This document shows positions 46,522 to 55,869 of a DNA stretch of 64,000 bases, piece by piece (position 1 is the first letter of the stretch; each line of letters opens with the position of its first letter). The position numbers and the translations under genes were made by a program. Source of the DNA: Fischerella sp. CENA71 (GTDB lineage: Bacteria; Cyanobacteriota; Cyanobacteriia; Cyanobacteriales; Nostocaceae); contig JANBVI010000055.1 of assembly GCA_024239075.1 (NCBI GenBank), positions 124,001 through 188,000 of the forward strand, given 5' to 3'. A model generated the notes under the pieces. The model worked only from the letters and a program-made list of their open reading frames with translations. It made no database searches and was not told where the DNA came from.

Positions 46522-47574
46522 ATGATGGTATCACCTAATTTGACTCAAAAGGCTCTCCCTAGTTTACCCAAGTCCCATGGTTGGCTTGAGAAAACACAGA
46601 CAGTAGCTTCTATCGCCTCAGTAACAGGATTCCTGACAGGAATTTTCCTCCAAAAAGTAGCTTACACTTTGATACCTGTTACTGTATACCTGAGTTTGCA
46701 ACAATTCTATCGCCATAAAATCAGCGAGCAAATTCGTCAAAGTCAGGCAAAAGCTTTTACCGTCATTGAGGAACTTCAGATTGCCCAAGATCGCATCACT
46801 TTTTTAGAAGCACAGATGGAATCGATGATGGCAAGTACAAAGCAATTCCAGCAACAAAGTTATTCCCGTCATCGGTTAATTATCTCTAAACTTCAAGAAG
46901 TTAGCAGAAAGCAATTTATCTTTGATCGAACTGTAGCTCCTCAGATGTTAGTACTCCAAAAGTGCCTCTCCAAGCTTGAAAACGAAACAATTACAGACAT
47001 CACATCAGTTCAGGAGGAAGTTACAAAGCTCCAAGCAACCTTATGCAACATACCAGCAATTGGTAAAATTGCTCAGAGCGATCGCCAAAACAAACCGATT
47101 CGTGTTGCTGCTTTTATTGATGAGGGCAATATCTATCATTCTGCGAAGGAGCAAGGTTTTGAGATTGATTACGCAGGGTTATTAGAAGAACTGAAAGGAA
47201 ACGCCCCGCAAATTGATGCCTACATCTACACAGGTGTGGATGCTAGCAAACCCAAACAGCGAGAAAAGCTCAAACACCTCCAAAAACTTGGCTACAAACC
47301 CATCAGCAAACCTGTTGTAAGGCGAGCAAATGGCTCTAAAAAAGCCAACTTGGATGTTGAGTTGGCTCTTGATTTGGTTGAGTTAGCCAATCAATACGAT
47401 ACTGTGATTTTAGTTAGTGGAGATGGTGATTTGATAGATGCGGTTAGGCGTGTTCAGCGCCAGAAAGTACAAGTTGAAGTAGTAAGTTTTCGTTCAGTTA
47501 CAGCCGTCTCACTCATGCGAGTGGCAGACAAGTACACTGATTTGGCGTCTTTGAATAAAGCTCTTCAATACTAA
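46522..47574 (+). CDS. Membrane-anchored NYN (LabA/PIN-like) nuclease-domain protein
   Basis: A 350-residue protein. Residues about 29-61 hold a hydrophobic hairpin (VASIASVTGFLTGIFLQKVA, YTLIPVTVYLSL); a coiled-coil stretch (about 62-175) follows. Then comes an NYN domain of the LabA/DUF88 type: RVAAFIDEGNIYHSA, DAYIYTG, KKANLDVELALDLVELA and DTVILVSGDGDLIDAV. The four acidic residues of the PIN-like active site are visible. LabA proteins affect circadian output in Synechococcus; other NYN proteins cleave RNA. It faces the sigma-like gene across 261 bases, so shared regulation is possible. Confidence 0.88.
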   Translation: MMVSPNLTQKALPSLPKSHGWLEKTQTVASIASVTGFLTGIFLQKVAYTLIPVTVYLSLQQFYRHKISEQIRQSQAKAFTVIEELQIAQDRITFLEAQMESMMASTKQFQQQSYSRHRLIISKLQEVSRKQFIFDRTVAPQMLVLQKCLSKLENETITDITSVQEEVTKLQATLCNIPAIGKIAQSDRQNKPIRVAAFIDEGNIYHSAKEQGFEIDYAGLLEELKGNAPQIDAYIYTGVDASKPKQREKLKHLQKLGYKPISKPVVRRANGSKKANLDVELALDLVELANQYDTVILVSGDGDLIDAVRRVQRQKVQVEVVSFRSVTAVSLMRVADKYTDLASLNKALQY

Positions 47575-47603
47575 CTTCAAGCGATGGCAAATTCTGAAAT
47601 TAC

Positions 47604-49112
47604 TTACATACGTGTATACCTATGCTTCACCCCTACAGGGAAATACTCTGGATCGCCTGTGGGAGTTACTGTAATTTGTGGTGTTTGATATTCTTTTGGA
47701 ACATAGTTAGCAAATTCACTGTTGAGGCGTAAAAGTTGGGTGAGAATCGAAACTGCAATAACTTGCGTTTTTGCATCGTTAATTTCCTCCCCTGGTGCCA
47801 ATTCTACAACTACAGATAAATACCGATTTTTGTCTGCATCTTCTTTTACCTGCATCACAAATTTACCTGTCACCCAATCTTTAATTTCGGGCTGTTCTAA
47901 TCCCACGGTGACATTTTCTGGGTAAATATTTGCACCAAAGTAGGACACTGTAAAATTAGAGCGTCCGAAAATGTAAACAAAAGGTAAGGGACGCACACCT
48001 CTACCACCATGAGATTGTAATTCAGTTATGGGGTCGAAACCATACCCAGTCAAAAACTTGAGCATGGCATCGTAAGTAATTATCCCGCCAGTATCCAAGA
48101 TGTTGTAACGCACTAAGGGAATACCGTTGTCTCCAGAAAAGAGTAATGCACCATCTTTGACTTCAAAAAAGCGGGCAATTGGATCATATTGTACAAGCGT
48201 AGGTAAACGCGACTCCCCAAACAAAGTCCTTGCGGCTTCTGGATTTGCTGCTAAAAAACGACGAATACAGACACTTAAGGGTGTTTCGTTACCCAATACA
48301 CCTGCATCTGCTGTACCGTAGAGTGATGCAGAGTCATAGCAAAGATGTTGAAAACCAACCCTTTCACCGACTAAACTGCGCCATTCTTCACTAAATACTT
48401 CTCCCGCCATCACCAATTTAATCTGATACTGATGCCATTCAATTCCACGGTTAATACCAGTATCAATTACATCTTTCAGAAAAGGTGGGTATCCCAACAG
48501 CACAACCTGATCAAAAGCAATACCAAGTTCCTGTACTACCCGAAAGATTTCTTCTTTATTATTCCCTGGGGTAATTACAGTGATGGGATAACCTTTGCTA
48601 GCAAGATAGCGGCAACAATTGGTAGTATACATTCCACCTACCCAAGTCCCCAAAGTGAAACAAATCACAGCTAGGGTGCGTCTAGTATCAGCAGCAAAAC
48701 TGTCGTGAAATATCTGTTCAAAGCGAGTTGCAATTTGCAACTCATCTGTGAAGAAACGAGGCCAAAATGTGGGTTTTCCTGTGGAACCTGAAGAGACAGC
48801 TATCATATCACAGTTTTCTAACTGTCCATGACGGCACAAGTTTGCTAGTGGGTGACGTAGCAAATAATTTTCTTTAGTAATAAGTGGCAAAGTTTGGAAA
48901 TCTGTAAGAGTTTGAATAGATTCAGGATTTATTGCCTGTTGTGCCAAAAAATTTTTGTATGCAGGTACACTAGAAGCTACATCATGAAATAATGACACAA
49001 CCGTGGCTTCGGCTTCAGTGTTGACATGCTGTTGTATTAGTGTATCCAAAGGAGTTTGTAAAAATTCTGTATATGCCCTAATTGCCCGTACTCGTTGAGA
49101 TTCAGTATTCAT
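47604..49112 (-). CDS. Phenylacetate-CoA ligase-like (PaaK/coenzyme F390 synthetase family) adenylate-forming enzyme
   Basis: A 502-residue acyl-adenylate-forming enzyme. Motifs: P-loop-like IAVSSGSTGKPTFWPR, LCYDSASLYGTADAG, the Asp/Arg region ALLFSGDNGIPLVRYNILDTGG and the C-terminal lysine-bearing domain FGRSNFTVSYFGANIYPE. The acid substrate is unknown. The correct start is ATG 49112 (MNTESQRVRA): a longer frame to 49355 contains translated heptamer-repeat text and would overlap the divergent kinase gene. It is convergent with the NYN gene. Confidence 0.88.
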   Translation of the reverse strand: MNTESQRVRAIRAYTEFLQTPLDTLIQQHVNTEAEATVVSLFHDVASSVPAYKNFLAQQAINPESIQTLTDFQTLPLITKENYLLRHPLANLCRHGQLENCDMIAVSSGSTGKPTFWPRFFTDELQIATRFEQIFHDSFAADTRRTLAVICFTLGTWVGGMYTTNCCRYLASKGYPITVITPGNNKEEIFRVVQELGIAFDQVVLLGYPPFLKDVIDTGINRGIEWHQYQIKLVMAGEVFSEEWRSLVGERVGFQHLCYDSASLYGTADAGVLGNETPLSVCIRRFLAANPEAARTLFGESRLPTLVQYDPIARFFEVKDGALLFSGDNGIPLVRYNILDTGGIITYDAMLKFLTGYGFDPITELQSHGGRGVRPLPFVYIFGRSNFTVSYFGANIYPENVTVGLEQPEIKDWVTGKFVMQVKEDADKNRYLSVVVELAPGEEINDAKTQVIAVSILTQLLRLNSEFANYVPKEYQTPQITVTPTGDPEYFPVGVKHRYTRM

Positions 49113-49268
49113 AATTTTTATTTTGTTAATTGTTGGTTGTTGGTTAGTAGTTAGTTTTTCTCCCTTGTCCTCCTTGTCTCCCTTGTCCTCCTTGTCCCCG
49201 ATCCCTCCGTAATCACGGCTATCCTTGTTGTAGCTAATAATAAAACCCTTTATCAATTCTTCAGCACC

Positions 49269-50978
49269 ATGCAAGTCTATTGCAGTAAGCAACACGCCAA
49301 TAATGGGAGTAACCGTTTTTGTACTCAGTGTGGTGAACCTTTGCCTATTCATCAAGAAGAAATTATTGCCAAGCGTTATAAAATTATTAAACTCTTAGGG
49401 CAAGGTGGTTTTGGCCGCACTTATTTGGCGGAAGATATGAAAAAATCTGCTCAAAGGTGTGTGCTGAAGGAATTTGCTCCCCAAGTAGAAGAAGAGCAGA
49501 ATTTAAAAAAAGCTAAAGAATTATTTGAGCGAGAAGCTAGTGTCTTAAAAAAACTCCAGCATCCCCAAATTCCGCGTTTTCACGCTTCATTGCAAGCCAA
49601 AATAGGCGAGCATGATTTTTTCTTTTTGGTGCAAGACTATGTGGAGGGTGAAAATTACTTGGACTTGCTAGAAGAACGTCTGAATAAAGGGCAGAGTTTT
49701 AGCGAAGAGGAAGTAATCACTCTCCTACAAAAAATGTTACCTGTACTGTCTTATATCCACTCCCAAAATGTAGTTCACCGTGATATTTCTCCCGATAATT
49801 TGATTTGGCGACATGCTGATCAACTACCAGTATTAATTGATTTTGGCGGTGTTAAACAATTACCAGCTTCTCAAGGTTTTTGGTTTACGCAAATGGGTGG
49901 AATTCGCACCATTTTGGGTAAAAAAGGGTACGCGCCAGAGGAACAGCTACGGCAAGGGAAAGCCTTTCCTAGCAGTGATTTGTACTCTTTAGCAGTAACA
50001 GCGCTGGTGTTGCTGACAGGAAAAGAACCACAAAAACTTTACGATAGCTATCAGGGTAATTGGTACTGGGGAAAGGAAATCAAAGTTAATCCGAACCTAG
50101 AAGCCGTGTTAAAAAAAATGCTGGCTTATAAACCAAGCGATCGCTACCAAAATGCTAATCAAGCCCTCAAAGATTTAAAATCACCCGCCCCGATCAAATC
50201 TGTCAATCCCCATGTCACCAAACTCAAGACAATGGTAGTTGCACCAGGCCGCAAGGGCGTCAAAGCAGTGGCGACAAGATTCCACAACAAAACTCAGGCG
50301 ATCGCCCAAAAGTTACCTTTACCTGTGTGGTTACGTCCTTTCGCTATGAGTATGGTTGGAACCACCGTAGTTGCTTTGACTCTTGTCGGTTCTTGGGCGC
50401 TAGTTAATGCCGTAATTCAAACCGTATCATCAATTACTATTCCTACAATCACTCTGCCCAAATTACCTGATGGTTCCGATTCTCCTACTAAACCAGTGAG
50501 TAATCCTAACAACAAAGAAGGAACCCGCATCAGCCAAATTTTAGATCGCCGCGCCCAGCTACAAGTACCAGAAGGATTTTTTAATCAGATAGTCAATGAA
50601 ATTTTTTATACTAATAATCCAGAATTAAAAGGGCGTTCTCTAACTTCTGACTCTCAAGATGAAGCGTTACGCAAAGAGTGGTATAGTACAGCAGAGAATT
50701 TATTGAAAAAAATAGAACAAGCTAAACTCAGTACCGATGCTCGTAGTCAACTGGGAAATTATAGCCGAAGAAACTTACAAACTTGGCAACAACAAGCCCA
50801 AGCTGGAGAATTCGGAGACTATACAATTGAACAACTTCAAACAGAAACAAATCGAAAATTTGACCGATTATTTCCGGGAAAACGCCCTAGAAATGCGAAA
50901 CTTGATCAGAATACATTTGGTCAGATATGGTATGCGATCGCAGCTGATCAAGTCAGTAAACTAGAATCTGCAAATTAA
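49269..50978 (+). CDS. Zinc-ribbon Ser/Thr protein kinase, tandem copy 1
   Basis: A 569-residue membrane kinase. An N-terminal zinc ribbon (MQVYCSKQHA... FCTQCGEPLP) precedes a Hanks-type kinase: GQGGFG (44-49), catalytic VVHRDISPDN (D172) and DFGGVK (191-196). A transmembrane helix (MSMVGTTVVALTLVGSWALV) follows at about 357-376. The C-terminal ~130-residue domain (FFNQIVNEIFYTNNPELKGR, then NTFGQIWYAIAADQVSKL) is outside the membrane and also occurs in copy 2. This is one of two adjacent paralogues; target proteins are unknown. Confidence 0.92.
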   Translation: MQVYCSKQHANNGSNRFCTQCGEPLPIHQEEIIAKRYKIIKLLGQGGFGRTYLAEDMKKSAQRCVLKEFAPQVEEEQNLKKAKELFEREASVLKKLQHPQIPRFHASLQAKIGEHDFFFLVQDYVEGENYLDLLEERLNKGQSFSEEEVITLLQKMLPVLSYIHSQNVVHRDISPDNLIWRHADQLPVLIDFGGVKQLPASQGFWFTQMGGIRTILGKKGYAPEEQLRQGKAFPSSDLYSLAVTALVLLTGKEPQKLYDSYQGNWYWGKEIKVNPNLEAVLKKMLAYKPSDRYQNANQALKDLKSPAPIKSVNPHVTKLKTMVVAPGRKGVKAVATRFHNKTQAIAQKLPLPVWLRPFAMSMVGTTVVALTLVGSWALVNAVIQTVSSITIPTITLPKLPDGSDSPTKPVSNPNNKEGTRISQILDRRAQLQVPEGFFNQIVNEIFYTNNPELKGRSLTSDSQDEALRKEWYSTAENLLKKIEQAKLSTDARSQLGNYSRRNLQTWQQQAQAGEFGDYTIEQLQTETNRKFDRLFPGKRPRNAKLDQNTFGQIWYAIAADQVSKLESAN

Positions 50979-51044
50979 GAATCGGGGGTCAGGGATCAGG
51001 GATCGGGGATTGGGGATTAGGGAAACAAGCGAGAAATAACTATT

Positions 51045-51073
51045 GTACAGACGCGATGAATCGCGTCTCTATC
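51045..51073. repeat. Dispersed palindromic repeat, family B, copy 4
   Basis: GTACAGACGCGATGAATCGC, then GTCTCTATC; near-palindrome between the two kinase genes. The same gap holds GGGGATTA-type and AATGACC-type tandem units. Confidence 0.8.
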
Positions 51074-51101
51074 AATGACCAATGACCAATGACAATTGAC
51101 T

Positions 51102-53219
51102 ATGAACGTTTATTGCTCCAAAGGACATGAAAACCCGTCTGGTAGTCGCTTTTGTTTACATTGCGGCGAAAAGCTGGATGTTGCAATTAATCAGGGTATC
51201 CAACCGGGACAAACTTTGGGCGATCGCTATTTAATTGTGCGTCAACTTGGTCAAGGAGGGTTTGGACGTACCTATTTAGCTGAAGATATTAACCGCTTTC
51301 GAGAACTTTGTGTTTTAAAGGAATTTTCTCCCCAAGTCCAAACTGCTTATGTTTTAAAAAAAGCAGAAGAATTATTTCAAAGAGAAGCAACTGTTCTCTA
51401 CAAGTTACAGCATCCACAAATTCCCCGTTTTCGCGAACTATTCCGCAGTAATTTTAATGGCAAAGAGTACTTGTTTTTAGTGCAGGATTATGTAGAAGGA
51501 CAGAGCTATAGTTCCTTACTAGATGAGCGTCTACAAAAAGGTTTACGCTTCACCGAGTTAGAAGTTACTGAGCTTTTGCTACAAATTTTACCAGTATTGG
51601 GTTATATCCACTCTCTCAATGTCATTCATCGCGACATATCTCCTGATAACTTAATGCTTCGCAGGATTGACCAACTACCAGTTTTAATAGATTTTGGCGG
51701 TGTCAAACAAGTAGCAGCAGTTGTCGTCTCTCAATATTACCAGCCAAATACAGGTGCTGTAACACCACCAGCTACCTTACTGGGGAAATTTGGTTATGCA
51801 CCCCCAGAACAAATGCAGACGGGATTGGTAGAACCTCACAGCGATTTGTATGCTTTAGCAGCAACAGCATTAGTATTGTTGACAGGGAAACAACCATCTG
51901 AACTCATCGATGACAACACCCTTGCTTGGAAGTGGCGACGAGAAATCAGCCTCAGTCCTACATTAGGAATAGTGTTAGATAAAATGCTTGCTGCGATACC
52001 GCAACAACGCTATCAAAGCGCCCAGCAAGTCCTGCAAGTCCTCAACCCACCCCCAACTTATTATCCTCCGACTCAACCTCCTGCCCCCGTTAGAGTCCCA
52101 GAACCACCCACCACAGCTACTCTAGCCGTCTCCCCCACTCCAAGCACACCCCCCACTTCCCCCACTTCCCCTACTTCCCAAGCTCCTCACACCTGGTGGA
52201 CACCAGACAAAATCATCTTGGTATTTTTATTACTGACAACATCTGCTGTCGTCGCTGTGTGGGGAGCAAACAGCTTGCTTTTATCGCGTTTTGATGATAG
52301 AGAACCACAGCCAACACCAACATTCAGCCCCACTAAGCAACCGCTTGATCCTCTCGCCCAATATTCCCCAGCAGAACGATCGCGCAAACAAAGATTAGGC
52401 GATCGCCGTCAGCGTTTAGCTATTGATGAAAACTTTTATGTGAGTTTGGTAAATCAAATATTTTGGGAGAACAATCCTAGTTTGCAACGCCGTAGTCTCA
52501 CCAATGAACCAGCAGATGAACAACTACGGGCGCAGTGGGACAAAACTGCTGATCAGTTATTGCAAAAGCTAACACTATTGAGTTCCGAAAGCAGACAGAA
52601 ATTGGGTACCTATGGAGGAAGCGATCGCGATCGTTGGAAAGTTGAAGTGAATAACCTAAATGTATCAAGCCGCGCTCTATATGATTTAGGAGATGCAGCA
52701 TTTTTTCACCAATTTCCAGAACAGGAAAGCAAAAATTATCTCGATCAGCCCATTGGACAAGTTTGGCACGCTTTCGTTGCTGATAAACTCAACGCCATTA
52801 TTGCTAGAAGTGCTTTCCAGAAGATTAATTTTGATCCTAACGCCATTAGCAAAACAGTTAGCGGTAATCTCCAAAGTTCAGCAGGTAAAGTTTTCATCGC
52901 CGATCTGCGTCAAGATCAGTCCATGGAGGTGACTTTAGCAGCAAATTCACAAATTTTGTGGTCAATTTATTCGCCCACTGGGAAGTATGTATTTTTGCAA
53001 GATTCTCAAAAGCGATCATGGTCAGGTAAACTCCCAGAAAGCGGATTTTATGAGTTTGTAATTGTATCACGCAGTTCGCAGCCACTTTCATATCAACTCA
53101 CTTTAACTGTAGAAAATCCTACTCCCCCACCATCGCCAACACCAAGCGACACCCCGACATCTGAACCAATCTCTGAACCCACATCGACACCTACATCTAG
53201 CGAGACAGCTACACCGTAG
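51102..53219 (+). CDS. Zinc-ribbon Ser/Thr protein kinase, tandem copy 2
   Basis: A 705-residue paralogue of the previous gene: zinc ribbon (MNVYCSKGHEN, FCLHCGEKL), Hanks-type kinase with GQGGFGRTYLAEDI, VIHRDISPDNLML and LIDFGGVKQ. A Pro/Thr-rich linker, a transmembrane helix (IILVFLLLTTSAVVAVWGANSLL) and the shared C-terminal domain (FYVSLVNQIFWENNPSLQRR) follow. It is extended at the C-terminus by a ~120-residue beta-rich domain (VSGNLQSSAGKVFIADLRQD, MEVTLAANSQILWSIYSPTG) of pre-peptidase C-terminal type and a Pro/Thr/Ser tail. The kinase pair arose by duplication, after which this copy gained an extra extracytoplasmic sensor. ATG 51102 preferred to TTG 51096. Confidence 0.92.
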   Translation: MNVYCSKGHENPSGSRFCLHCGEKLDVAINQGIQPGQTLGDRYLIVRQLGQGGFGRTYLAEDINRFRELCVLKEFSPQVQTAYVLKKAEELFQREATVLYKLQHPQIPRFRELFRSNFNGKEYLFLVQDYVEGQSYSSLLDERLQKGLRFTELEVTELLLQILPVLGYIHSLNVIHRDISPDNLMLRRIDQLPVLIDFGGVKQVAAVVVSQYYQPNTGAVTPPATLLGKFGYAPPEQMQTGLVEPHSDLYALAATALVLLTGKQPSELIDDNTLAWKWRREISLSPTLGIVLDKMLAAIPQQRYQSAQQVLQVLNPPPTYYPPTQPPAPVRVPEPPTTATLAVSPTPSTPPTSPTSPTSQAPHTWWTPDKIILVFLLLTTSAVVAVWGANSLLLSRFDDREPQPTPTFSPTKQPLDPLAQYSPAERSRKQRLGDRRQRLAIDENFYVSLVNQIFWENNPSLQRRSLTNEPADEQLRAQWDKTADQLLQKLTLLSSESRQKLGTYGGSDRDRWKVEVNNLNVSSRALYDLGDAAFFHQFPEQESKNYLDQPIGQVWHAFVADKLNAIIARSAFQKINFDPNAISKTVSGNLQSSAGKVFIADLRQDQSMEVTLAANSQILWSIYSPTGKYVFLQDSQKRSWSGKLPESGFYEFVIVSRSSQPLSYQLTLTVENPTPPPSPTPSDTPTSEPISEPTSTPTSSETATP

Positions 53220-53426
53220 GAAATGGGGAAGCTTACAAACCCCAATTCCTTACCTTGTGGCAATCTTAAAAATTTCTGCATTTATTTCTACATTTATGTA
53301 ATAATCAGAAGTCTGTGCATAAAAGCATAAGAATCTCTAGTCTTGCAGCAAATTTAAATTCCAAGAAGTAGCAAAATCAATCTTGGAGGCTAATTTCTCG
53401 TTAGTTGTTGTATAAGGTGGAAAGAA

Positions 53427-53867
53427 TTGGAAAAGCAATCTTACCTCCCCGAGGAATTATCTTCGGTTCCTGTTGGCAGACACTGTATTCTGGAACTTTA
53501 CGGCTGTCCAATCAGTTTACTTAATGACATCGGGTTCATTAGAGAGGCTTTGCAAGCAGCTGCTAAGACAGCAAAGTCTACTCTACTCAAAGAGATATCA
53601 TATCAGTTTGAACCCTACGGAGTAACCGCATTGGCACTTTTAGCCGAATCTCACATATCGATTCATACTTGGCCAGAAAACGGCTACATCGCAGTAGATG
53701 TGTTTACCTGTGGCCAACATACAAAACCGGAGAAAGCTTGCGAATATCTTGTAGAGGCTTTTCAAGCCACTAAGCATGTACTCATGACACTTCCTCGTGG
53801 TAGGTTTTCACCAAGTATTCAACCAACAATTAAAGAGTTGGAACAGACTCTGCTGGTGAATACATGA
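53427..53867 (+). CDS. speH: S-adenosylmethionine decarboxylase proenzyme
   Basis: Makes decarboxylated SAM, the aminopropyl donor for spermidine. The 146-residue prokaryotic class 1B proenzyme has the self-cleavage site LLAESHISIHTWPE; cleavage before Ser75 creates the pyruvoyl group. Other signatures: GRHCILELYGCP and DVFTCGQHTKPEKACEYL. The start is TTG at 53427, supported by an AAGGTGG ribosome binding site at 53415-53421 and the absence of a better start. speE follows 25 bases after the stop, so the two form an operon. Confidence 0.95.
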   Translation: MEKQSYLPEELSSVPVGRHCILELYGCPISLLNDIGFIREALQAAAKTAKSTLLKEISYQFEPYGVTALALLAESHISIHTWPENGYIAVDVFTCGQHTKPEKACEYLVEAFQATKHVLMTLPRGRFSPSIQPTIKELEQTLLVNT

Positions 53868-53892
53868 TATTGGAAGTAGAGAGAATAATCTT

Positions 53893-54846
53893 ATGCCAGG
53901 TAGCGAAGTCGGTGCAGATTTTTGGGTAAATGAGTACATCACTCCTTGGGATATTTATGCTCATGGAGTAACTGCGGTACTTGCTTACCAGAAAACTGAA
54001 TATCAAGAAATGTACATTGTAGAAACAGGAACCTACGGTAAAGCCCTAGTCCTAGATGGCAAGTGGCAATCTTGTACTGGTGATGAGTTTTTATACCATG
54101 AGCCGCTGGTTCACCCTGCAATGATTTTTCATGGCGCACCACGTAAGGTACTAATTCTTGGTGGTGGCGAAGGAGCTACAGCAAGAGAAGTCTTGCGATG
54201 GCAGACGGTAGATAAAGTTGTGATGATTGACATTGATGGCGAAGTGGTGGAAGCTTGCAAGCAACACCTGAGCGAAATGCATCAAAACGCCTTTGATGAT
54301 CCGCGTCTACATGTGGTAATCGCGGATGCACTTGACTTTTTGGATACCACAGATGAAAAATGGGATGTAATTATCTCTGACCTTAGTGATCCAATTGAGT
54401 CAGGCCCGTCGTTTCAACTGTTTACCAAAGAATACTTTGAAAAAGCCAGCCGGGTACTATCACCAAATGGTTTTTTTGTAGTCCAAGCAGGCCCGGTGTC
54501 ACCAGGGGAATTAAACCTTCATGCGCGGTTGGTAAAAACCCTGAATGCGGTTTTTCCGAATGTGCAGTCATATAGTAGCCATACCTGTACTTATGGCAGA
54601 CCATGGGGTTTTATTCTAGCTTCACAGCTAGAGCTCAACACCCAACCTGAGCCGGAGAAGGTAGATTTACTGTTGCAAGCAAAAACTAGTGGTGGATTCC
54701 GCATGTTTGATGGTGTTGCGCTTTTAGGTATGCTACATTTGCCACTGCATTTGAGAAAGGCGATCGCCACAGAAACCCAAGTTTATACTCTCGCTGAACC
54801 TCCCAAGTTTTTTGGTCAAGGTTCAGCTGTTTCTGTTCGGAATTAA
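53893..54846 (+). CDS. speE: Spermidine synthase (polyamine aminopropyltransferase)
   Basis: Transfers the aminopropyl group of decarboxylated SAM to putrescine. 317 residues: N-terminal domain, SAM-type motif LGGGEGATAREVLRW (GGGEGA 90-95), a catalytic Asp in VIISDLSDPIESGPS, and DEFLYHEPLVHPAM. The C-terminal ~50 residues extend beyond the usual core. Operon with speH; a strong terminator follows at 54911-54943. Whether the product is spermidine or a longer/branched polyamine cannot be told. Confidence 0.94.
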   Translation: MPGSEVGADFWVNEYITPWDIYAHGVTAVLAYQKTEYQEMYIVETGTYGKALVLDGKWQSCTGDEFLYHEPLVHPAMIFHGAPRKVLILGGGEGATAREVLRWQTVDKVVMIDIDGEVVEACKQHLSEMHQNAFDDPRLHVVIADALDFLDTTDEKWDVIISDLSDPIESGPSFQLFTKEYFEKASRVLSPNGFFVVQAGPVSPGELNLHARLVKTLNAVFPNVQSYSSHTCTYGRPWGFILASQLELNTQPEPEKVDLLLQAKTSGGFRMFDGVALLGMLHLPLHLRKAIATETQVYTLAEPPKFFGQGSAVSVRN

Positions 54847-54910
54847 AATCTGGAATTCGCAATTGCTGAAATTAATTGCGAAGTTAAAATTCTTAAATCC
54901 CAATTATTTC

Positions 54911-54943
54911 GGGGTGTAGGCTTATGTCTCTCACCCCTTTTTT
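54911..54943 (+). terminator. Rho-independent terminator of speH-speE
   Basis: GGGGTG (54911-54916) pairs with CACCCC (54932-54937), followed by TTTTTT. Sixty-five bases after the speE stop. Confidence 0.85.
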
Positions 54944-55869
54944 ATTTGATAACTAATTGAGCTAATTAATTAAATATAATAAATATCAAAAAGCAGGTAA
55001 ATAAAAACACATACAAATATTTTATTTTTTTAAATTGATTATGTGTTATAATACAGTGATAGTGTAGAAATTTCCGCAATTGTGTTAAAAATATAGAGGT
55101 TGAAGTATAAGAGTGTGAAAGTTTAGGTAAAGTGCTACTTCAACAAAGTAAACTCTGTGATGTATTTATGGCTTTTGGTCAGATGGTGCTATTCATTGCG
55201 GAAGTTAAATGAGGGTTAAGTTGCTAATAGAAGATGGGACGCACTGGCAAGAGAAATCCTGAAGCTAATTACTAATTAACTTAAGTATATATGCTTATGA
55301 ATTTTGGAAATAAACTTTGGCGTATCCTCTTAAAATAGCCAAAAATTTATGTTTCGTAACATCCCCCAATAATACACACTAACTTAGTTCGGTTATCCGG
55401 CTACTAGCGGCAACACCAAACAAGGTTTTTAGCGTCACTATATATGTAGTTAAGTGTTGCAAAGGATTATCGGCTATTAAATATTTTTTTGGCAAATACA
55501 CTTTTTTAGACTATAATGAAGAACTTTATCTAGACCTCTTTACTCTCAGGTAAATTTGTCCTAATATTAAATAAACAGAACTCATACTGACTTCGTATTG
55601 TGAGTGTCGTTGTTGACGACTTAAAGAAAAGAAGAATTCTTGAAGATAGAGAACTTGTGTTTGTAGAGGTCTGAAAATCTAGAGATAGTAGGGGAACCCA
55701 TCTAAGGAATTAACCGTCTTGACAGGTTCTAAAAACTAAAAAATCAACCTTTTGTAGTAGTTTCCCCATATCTCCTAACGTCTACTGATATATGCACAAT
55801 CTCTTCTAATTAGCCAGAACTATTAAGTATAAGTATTCTTTTGTGTTTGGAGTAGAGGAAAACGCACCA
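54944..55869 (+). promoter_or_regulatory. Long non-coding region upstream of the group 2 sigma factor
   Basis: About 920 bases, AT-rich, without a convincing gene or recognised RNA. Given its length it probably holds several promoters and a long 5' untranslated region of the sigma gene, a common arrangement for cyanobacterial group 2 sigma factors. A TTGACA at 55719 has no good -10 partner. Confidence 0.45.

Noticed and set aside
49113-49355. N-terminal extension of the PaaK-like gene
   Set aside because: It reads through heptamer repeats (GDKEDKGDKEDKGEK) and overlaps the start of the kinase gene; ATG 49112 gives the family N-terminus.
55380-55440. Possible tRNA-like segment (GGTTATCCGGCTACTAGCGG)
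   Set aside because: No acceptor stem or T-loop consensus could be paired; not a tRNA.
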